Source: Streptomyces scabichelini
GTDB taxonomy: Bacteria > Actinomycetota > Actinomycetes > Streptomycetales > Streptomycetaceae
Reading direction: 5' to 3'
DNA length: 64,000 nt
NCBI RefSeq assembly: GCF_011045015.1
Contig: NZ_JAAKZY010000005.1
Location: 1 to 64,000 of the forward strand
A program made the position numbers and the translations under genes. Shown here piece after piece: positions 63,936-64,000 of this stretch; positions within the stretch are counted from its first letter, which is position 1, and each line of letters opens with the position of its first letter. Under the pieces are notes generated by a model. It searched no databases. It was not told the DNA's origin and saw only the letters and a list, made by a program, of their open reading frames with translations.

Positions 63936-64000
63936 ATGCGGATAGGCGAGCTGGCACGGCGGACCGGAGTCGCGGCCCGGCTGCTGCGGTACTACGAGGA
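63936..64000 (+). CDS. MerR family transcriptional regulator, N-terminal fragment (runs off window)
   Basis: ATG 63936 behind GAGGAG. The 21 visible codons are the start of the MerR wHTH: IGELARRTGVAARLLRYYE. The effector domain lies beyond the window, so its inducer cannot be judged. It is divergent from the hydrolase/LLM pair and almost certainly binds the palindrome in between. Confidence 0.9.
   Translation, partial: MRIGELARRTGVAARLLRYYE

Noticed and set aside
1-64000. CRISPR arrays, tRNA or rRNA genes
   Set aside because: No regularly spaced repeats or tRNA/rRNA sequence seen; the only tandem repeat is the ACP-coding unit at the left edge.

Overview
The window is GC-rich actinobacterial DNA, almost certainly Streptomyces. 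The evidence is third-position GC bias, GGAG-type ribosome sites, GTG starts, and typical Streptomyces families (svp-like PPTase, MmyB-like and IclR regulators, an IS701 remnant).

Positions 1-43760, minus strand: three consecutive giant type I polyketide synthase (PKS) genes. In transcription order these are 20394-43760 (7788 aa), 6733-20391 (4552 aa) and 6736 running off the left edge. Together they show about 14,585 aa and eleven ketosynthases (KS). No acyltransferase (AT), enoylreductase or thioesterase domain is visible, so this is a trans-AT PKS loaded by an AT encoded elsewhere. Domain order as read: KS(Cys to Ser)-ACP; KS-DH-KR-ACP; KS-KR-ACP; KS-DH-KR-MT-ACP; KS-KR-MT-ACP; KS//KR-ACP; KS-DH-ACP; KS-DH-KR-ACP; KS0-DH0-KR0//ACP; KS-KR-ACP; KS-ACP-ACP... 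(// marks a gene boundary). Notable features are a first KS with Ser in place of the catalytic Cys, a complete but catalytically dead ninth module split over two genes, and near-identical tandem ACPs carrying the beta-branching Trp flag at the left edge. I do not recognise the product.

Positions 43761-48314: flank of the PKS genes. A small DUF4180 protein precedes the PKS in the same direction. On the plus strand lie a cytochrome P450, a SUMF1/FGE-like protein and a Sfp/EntD-type phosphopantetheinyl transferase. These plausibly oxidise the product and activate the many ACPs.

Positions 48315-56340: a patch of broken and fused genes. It holds a flavin-reductase tail, an in-frame MMPL/MmyB-like/IclR chimera, an intact ArsR-like regulator divergent from a peptide deformylase with a shared palindrome, a decayed IS701 transposase that reads into a helix-turn-helix protein, a small hypothetical protein with a 26-bp inverted repeat upstream, a beta-glucosidase tail, and an orphan QatC-like (anti-phage) gene that seems to lack its C-terminus. 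This looks like the edge of the PKS locus and a recombination hot spot.

Positions 56621-64000: ordinary functions. A four-gene oligopeptide-type ABC importer operon ends in a strong hairpin. It converges on a hydrolase/LLM-oxidoreductase pair, which is divergent from a MerR regulator across a long palindromic promoter.
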